Part shown: positions 60,139 to 64,000 of the stretch, piece after piece
Layout of the letters: each line of letters starts with the position of its first letter
How positions within the stretch are numbered: the stretch's first letter is position 1
Assembly: GCA_007922305.1 (NCBI GenBank)
Contig: ML677374.1
Span: 9,114,094 to 9,178,093 of the forward strand
Source: Dermatemys mawii
Lineage: Eukaryota > Chordata > Testudines > Dermatemydidae
Length of the DNA: 64,000 nucleotides
Direction: 5' to 3'
Notes under the pieces: model-generated
The model's input: only the letters and a program-made list of their open reading frames with translations
Told to the model about the DNA's origin: nothing
Databases searched by the model: none
Made by a program: the position numbers and the translations under genes

Positions 60139-60557
60139 CCCTAGTTCTTTTCCGTCACTCTCTGATCTGTGGAGCTCAAAACTAAGTTAAAACAGAGAGA
60201 TTAGGAATCAACGTGCTGGAGTTGGCTTGGTTTATTAGGCTTAGTTGTTTCTTTTTATTTTAAGATCTGTACATAACATACACAGTTGGCCCTTTATTCT
60301 GGAAGGTTATTTGAATGTTTTCCCAGAATAACTGAGCTGTTTGTTGACCTCATAATGATTCTGATTAAGGTTACTTCTGATGTTTGTCTCTTTGTAAACT
60401 ATAGACAGATTAGATTGAAAATAAATTATTACTCTTTGGTATTCTGTAGTTATTAGTAATCTGGCTCCCCTGAAATAAACAAAAGGAATAATCATCTAGA
60501 CCAATGCAGCAGTGGTTCTCCCAGACCAACCATGGAATCTATCTATGGTATTCATGT
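60139..60557. other. No gene seen
   Basis: AT-rich; a 62-codon minus frame (60307-60495) has no motif. Confidence 0.4.
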
Positions 60558-60783
60558 GACCTTCAATTCTGGAGCATCTGAGCAACTCATAATCTTTAAT
60601 GTATTTATCCTTACAACACTCCTGTGAGGTATGGAAGTGCTTTTATCCTCATTTTACAGAAGGGGAAACTGATGCAGAGTGTCTCACCAATGCTCAAATA
60701 GAAAGCCTGTGACAGAACAAGGAATTGAACTTAGGCCTCTTGACTCCCAAACAAGTACTCTAACCACTGGACTCTCCTTTCTT
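60558..60783 (-). mobile_element. MIR-like SINE, near complete
   Basis: Read on the minus strand: head GAGTCCAGTGGTTAGAGTAC, GGGAGTCAAGAGGCCTAAG, B-box-like GTTCAATTCC, core GTTTCCCCTTCTGTAAAATG and tail ACCTCACAGGAGTGTTGTAA. The A-box region TGGTTAGAGTAC is well kept. Confidence 0.88.
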
Positions 60784-60866
60784 CCCTCCTATGGGTGATA
60801 TCTTCATCTGCCATACGTGCAGAAATTGCAAAAACTAAGGACACAAGTTAGGTCCAAGACCAGTGT

Positions 60867-61150
60867 TGCCCAAAGTCTTGTGATATTCGATGTTTTTCTT
60901 AAACCCTGTCCTGTTGTCACATGACTAGACATGAATCTCAGACTTCATTTAGGAAAGCAAACAATTACAAGTTTCTAGAATACAAGGTTGCACAGTAAAG
61001 CTAGGGAACAGCAATAGCAAAGGCTTAAAAAAAAAACCAACACAGAAAGCAAATGAATGGATCCTACATTTATTTTTATAAGCTCATGTTTTTTGTGTGG
61101 CCCTGACTCATGAGTTTTGAATGCTCAGGTTTGTCAATAGTGCAAGCCAC
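60867..61150 (+). mobile_element. DNA-transposon-like repeat (family A copy 3)
   Basis: Starts CCAGTGTTGCCCAAAGTCTT then GTGATATTCGATGTTTTTC, and ends CTGACTCATGAGTTTTGAAT then GCTCAGGTTTGTCAATAGTG. The inverted ends TGTTGCCCAA and TTTGTCAATA are weakly similar. Confidence 0.55.
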
Positions 61151-62229
61151 CAACTTTAGTTCTTCAAACTCAGTTCTCCTAACAACATGAAAATAAAAAG
61201 GCCAGAATCTGCAGAAACACTTGCTGGAGTGAGCTGCCCTTTGAATTCAATGGGCAACATTCTACTGAATAAACTCCCATGACAAGGGGTTTGTATGACT
61301 GGATCCTGACCAACCATCCTCACTCACACTGGGTATCTTACTCTTGAAAGTAGCCTCCCTTAAGTTTGTGTTGCAAAAGCTAAAGCTGCTTTCTATATAG
61401 GTTCCTGAAGGTGGCGCTAAACTTCCCCTCCCTTTGCTCTGCAAATAAAGCTCCCACTGAATGTCAACAAAAGCTTTGTTCACAGATCAAGGGTAGAATA
61501 TTGTATAATCTACTGCATGGTATGCCAAGAATATATTATGTTCTTTGGAGGGATAATATAATAATCTTCTGTCAGTCAGGTCTTCAGGGATTTAAATCTC
61601 CTGTTTAGAACCCACATTCCTTCTGTGTTTATTTGCTTCTTTGTAACTCCTGACAGAAAGCTAGGATTTGACTGTGAAGTCCTCAGTTAGGTTTTTAAAA
61701 TTGTAACCTTTGTAATAAAAGAAAAAAACAACAACAACAAAGCAGTATATACACACACGAATGAAGAAAACTAAAGTATATGTAATTTAGCAGCTGGCAG
61801 CTACCTTGAGCACTGCTAGTCTTAAAGAGATGTGCAAGACCAAGTTGTCTTAACTTGATAAATTATCAACATGATCTGTTGTATTTTGTGACTATATCAG
61901 TAATTATGTGCCATGCATCATATATCACTGAAATGTGGAGGAACTGAAACTATTTCCATGAAAACAATGGATCAGACAAAGCATTTTAAAATACACCATA
62001 GGGTACAATCCTACACTGGCAGGGGATGGGGAAAAATTTGATTTAATAGATCTCTGTAAGCTCTAATTTCTCTGATACTGTTAAAATTATTTAATTGTGT
62101 AACTATAGTGCCTAGAGTGCCTATGGAGATGAAAAAGTCTGGTCATACTCTCTGTAGCAGAGAGTTTCACAACCGGCTGAAAAGTGTGTCTTACTTAATA
62201 ACCTATTTCAATGTTCAGATGTTATGGGT
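61151..62229. other. No gene seen
   Basis: A GGCCAGAATCTGCAG hairpin-family fragment lies at 61200-61262 and an ACAACAACAACAA run near 61728. No exon was identified. Confidence 0.4.
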
Positions 62230-62291
62230 GGAATCCTGGCCCCACTGAAATCAATGGCAAAACTCCATTGATTTCAGTAGGGCAGGATTTC
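62230..62291. repeat. Near-perfect hairpin, 27-bp arms
   Basis: GAATCCTGGCCCCACTGAAA then TCAATGG, a 7-base loop CAAAACT, and CCATTGATTTCAGTAGGGCA then GGATTTC. Only a few mismatches or indels between arms; the cleanest member of the CAATGG hairpin group. Confidence 0.9.
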
Positions 62292-62843
62292 ATGCTGTCT
62301 GTGTTAGAAAACTGATACTCAGATGCAGTAATGGAACACAGGAATTGCAAGACCATTTCAAACCTGAGGTCCATTTCCTATCTTTGATAGCGACCAGTAC
62401 AGCGGCTTCAGAGGAAGGAGTAAGAATCCCACAGTAGTCAGATATGGATCATCTGCCATGATCTCTAATAACCGAAGACTGGCTTAAGCCTTGAAACATG
62501 GATGTTCAACATCTCTTCCCAATTTATCATCATTCATTTTATGCTAACATTTATAAAGCACTTAGAGATTTTCAAATGCCTGGCGCTAGAGAAGTGCAAA
62601 ATGTTACAGTAATGTAACTGCTGTTCACCCGGAATTGCATTATTACCTCTATTATACATATAATTTGGGTAACATACTAAGCTTAAAAGTTTGTTTTAAT
62701 TTAAACCATACATTGCACCTGTCATCTGCCATTTTGGTAGCTACAGAAGTTACATATCATAAATCATGGGCTGCCATAATCTGTACAGTTGCATAATAAA
62801 TAGGAGACGACAGACTCTGTCTGATGAGCACTTCTCTCTCTTT
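62292..62843. other. No gene seen
   Basis: A possible L2/MIR tail piece (ACATTTATAAAGCACTTAGAG) lies at 62545-62605. Otherwise unassigned. Confidence 0.35.
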
Positions 62844-62897
62844 GTTATAATCATCCTGGGCAGCATAGGTGTTATAATCATCCTGGGCAGCATAGGT
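62844..62897. repeat. 27-bp exact tandem duplication
   Basis: GTTATAATCATCCTGGGCAG then CATAGGT, twice without mismatch, followed by GTTAT. Being a multiple of three, it adds an exact nine-codon repeat to an otherwise unremarkable frame. Confidence 0.95.
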
Positions 62898-62984
62898 GTT
62901 ATGAAGATAGATGACAACCCATACCAGATCTTAAAAAGAGCTGCAGAGCCACATCATATTTATTAACAAGTATACATGCAGAAA

Positions 62985-63058
62985 CCTTCCACGCTCATTT
63001 CCACATGTGGAAGGCTTGATCTTGCGAGTCTTCCATGTGCAGAAATGAGCACAGAAGG
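62985..63058. repeat. 29-bp-arm hairpin
   Basis: The left CCTTCCACGCTCATTTCCAC then ATGTGGAAG is inverse to CTTCCATGTGCAGAAATGAG then CACAGAAGG, with about two thirds identity or more. The left arm contains a smaller CCTTCCAC/GTGGAAGG palindrome. Confidence 0.7.
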
Positions 63059-64000
63059 CTTTTGCATGTAATTTTTAAATATTAGCAATAGCAATTTCCA
63101 TCTTCCATCACTCCCAAGCCTGCCGAGCTCTGATTCCTTCTGCCATTACTGAACCAAGAAGAAGGGGAAATTAGAAATATTTAAATGGCAGTTGTAGTTA
63201 AAAGTGGAAACTATGCAAGGAATGTTTCCCATTCTGTCATCCTGGAGAATCTCTACATTTCTGGTACTGGTGACAAAGAAAATAAAGTAAAGACAATTTG
63301 AGCACAGGGTGTTCCAGCCTGTGCGTTGATATTTTGGGGAAGATCTTGTATAAACAGGTGTTATTCCATTGCCCTTTGTCTCTATGCCTTACAGTATTAC
63401 CAAACTGATTTACCAGTGACAGTTTGAATGCCATTAGTACTGAAATGATCTTCTGGGAATGACAACATATCGTGGACAAGCATTTATTGGCGAATGCGCT
63501 GACTGGTTCCACTCCAGGAATTGCCCCACTGACAGAACAATCATTATTTCTATCATGACAGTCACCCCTCAGATGGAGGCGATGCCTGAAAACCTTCCAG
63601 AGGACTATTCTGCCATGCATACTCCCGCTGAATAGCGCTTCGCTCCACACGTAATTCCACTAACATCAATATAGACTTGGGCCCAAGCTGTGCTCTGCAC
63701 TGACTGGCATCATAATTGATATGATCCTGAATAGCTGGACAAATGACTGCTATGAACATATGTGATCTTGGCTCAACAAACTACCCTGAGGATTAGAATT
63801 CTAAGACTGACAACCTTGGTTTAAAGGACATGTTATTTCCCACTCTCCCACACATACACACAGAGAAAACCCTATTGTTCGGTTACCAATCCCTTTCAGT
63901 GTTTTTTATTTTACAAAGCCACTGTGTCATTTACTTTTGGTGACAGTCACCACTGTTCCAAGTCCCATTCTGTGGCAATGATTTATTACTATTGGATACA
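63059..64000. other. No firm gene: two adjacent minus-strand frames unexplained
   Basis: Minus frames of 137 codons (63237-63650) and 65 codons (63562-63759) overlap in different phases. Neither shows a domain I can name. A decayed mobile element is one option. Confidence 0.35.

Noticed and set aside
1..64000. CRISPR arrays, tRNA or rRNA genes, bacterial-type operons, endogenous retroviral genes
   Set aside because: No direct-repeat/spacer arrays, no complete tRNA cloverleaf outside SINE heads, and no gag, pol or env motifs were seen. The only reverse-transcriptase fragment belongs to CR1.

Overview
The window is vertebrate nuclear DNA, most probably from a turtle. It contains fragments of CR1 LINEs, including reptile-type CR1 3' ends, and MIR-like tRNA-derived SINEs. 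Two copies carry the SINE tail ending '..TTTGTTAGTCTCTAAGGTGCC..', which I associate with turtle pol III SINEs. There are several hAT-like and palindromic non-autonomous DNA elements, and a very large number of short hairpin repeats built around CATTGAAGTCAATGG-like cores. There is no bacterial-type gene organisation. The species call is inference from repeat families recognised by eye; a crocodilian or other archosaur is less likely but not excluded.

The only protein-coding gene I can support is at the left edge: the 5' part of EXO5 (exonuclease V) on the minus strand. A start codon lies in a CpG island (ATG at 1472..1470, with an in-frame stop 17 codons upstream). Coding exon 1 is 1384..1472 and coding exon 2 is 451..719. 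Both have consensus splice signals and matching intron phases. The third and later exons lie beyond base 1, so the gene is cut by the window edge.

From about 1.75 kb to 64 kb I see no convincing gene. This stretch is a repeat graveyard. It holds five CR1 fragments, all on the minus strand (3503-4170, 9820-10072, 30955-31245, 35061-35391, 45549-45896), about a dozen MIR-like SINE pieces, and two turtle SINE tails. It also holds four hAT-like elements (17805-18220, 37801-38482, 44774-45088, 59906-60138), three of them with recognisable 8-bp target duplications. A 650-bp foldback lies at 26310-26955, and other terminal-inverted-repeat elements lie at 3654, 22585, 27250, 28939, 50344 and 56806. 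Several are nested: a MITE inside CR1, a hairpin inside a SINE, and a minisatellite inside a hAT element.

No new biological system is evident. The observations most worth checking are the EXO5 5' gene model, the family of about a dozen CATTGAAGTCAATGG hairpins, a candidate signal-peptide first exon at 34159-34193, two protein-like frames at 8.4 kb and 10.6 kb that resemble each other, and unexplained open frames at 14615-15328 and 63237-63759.
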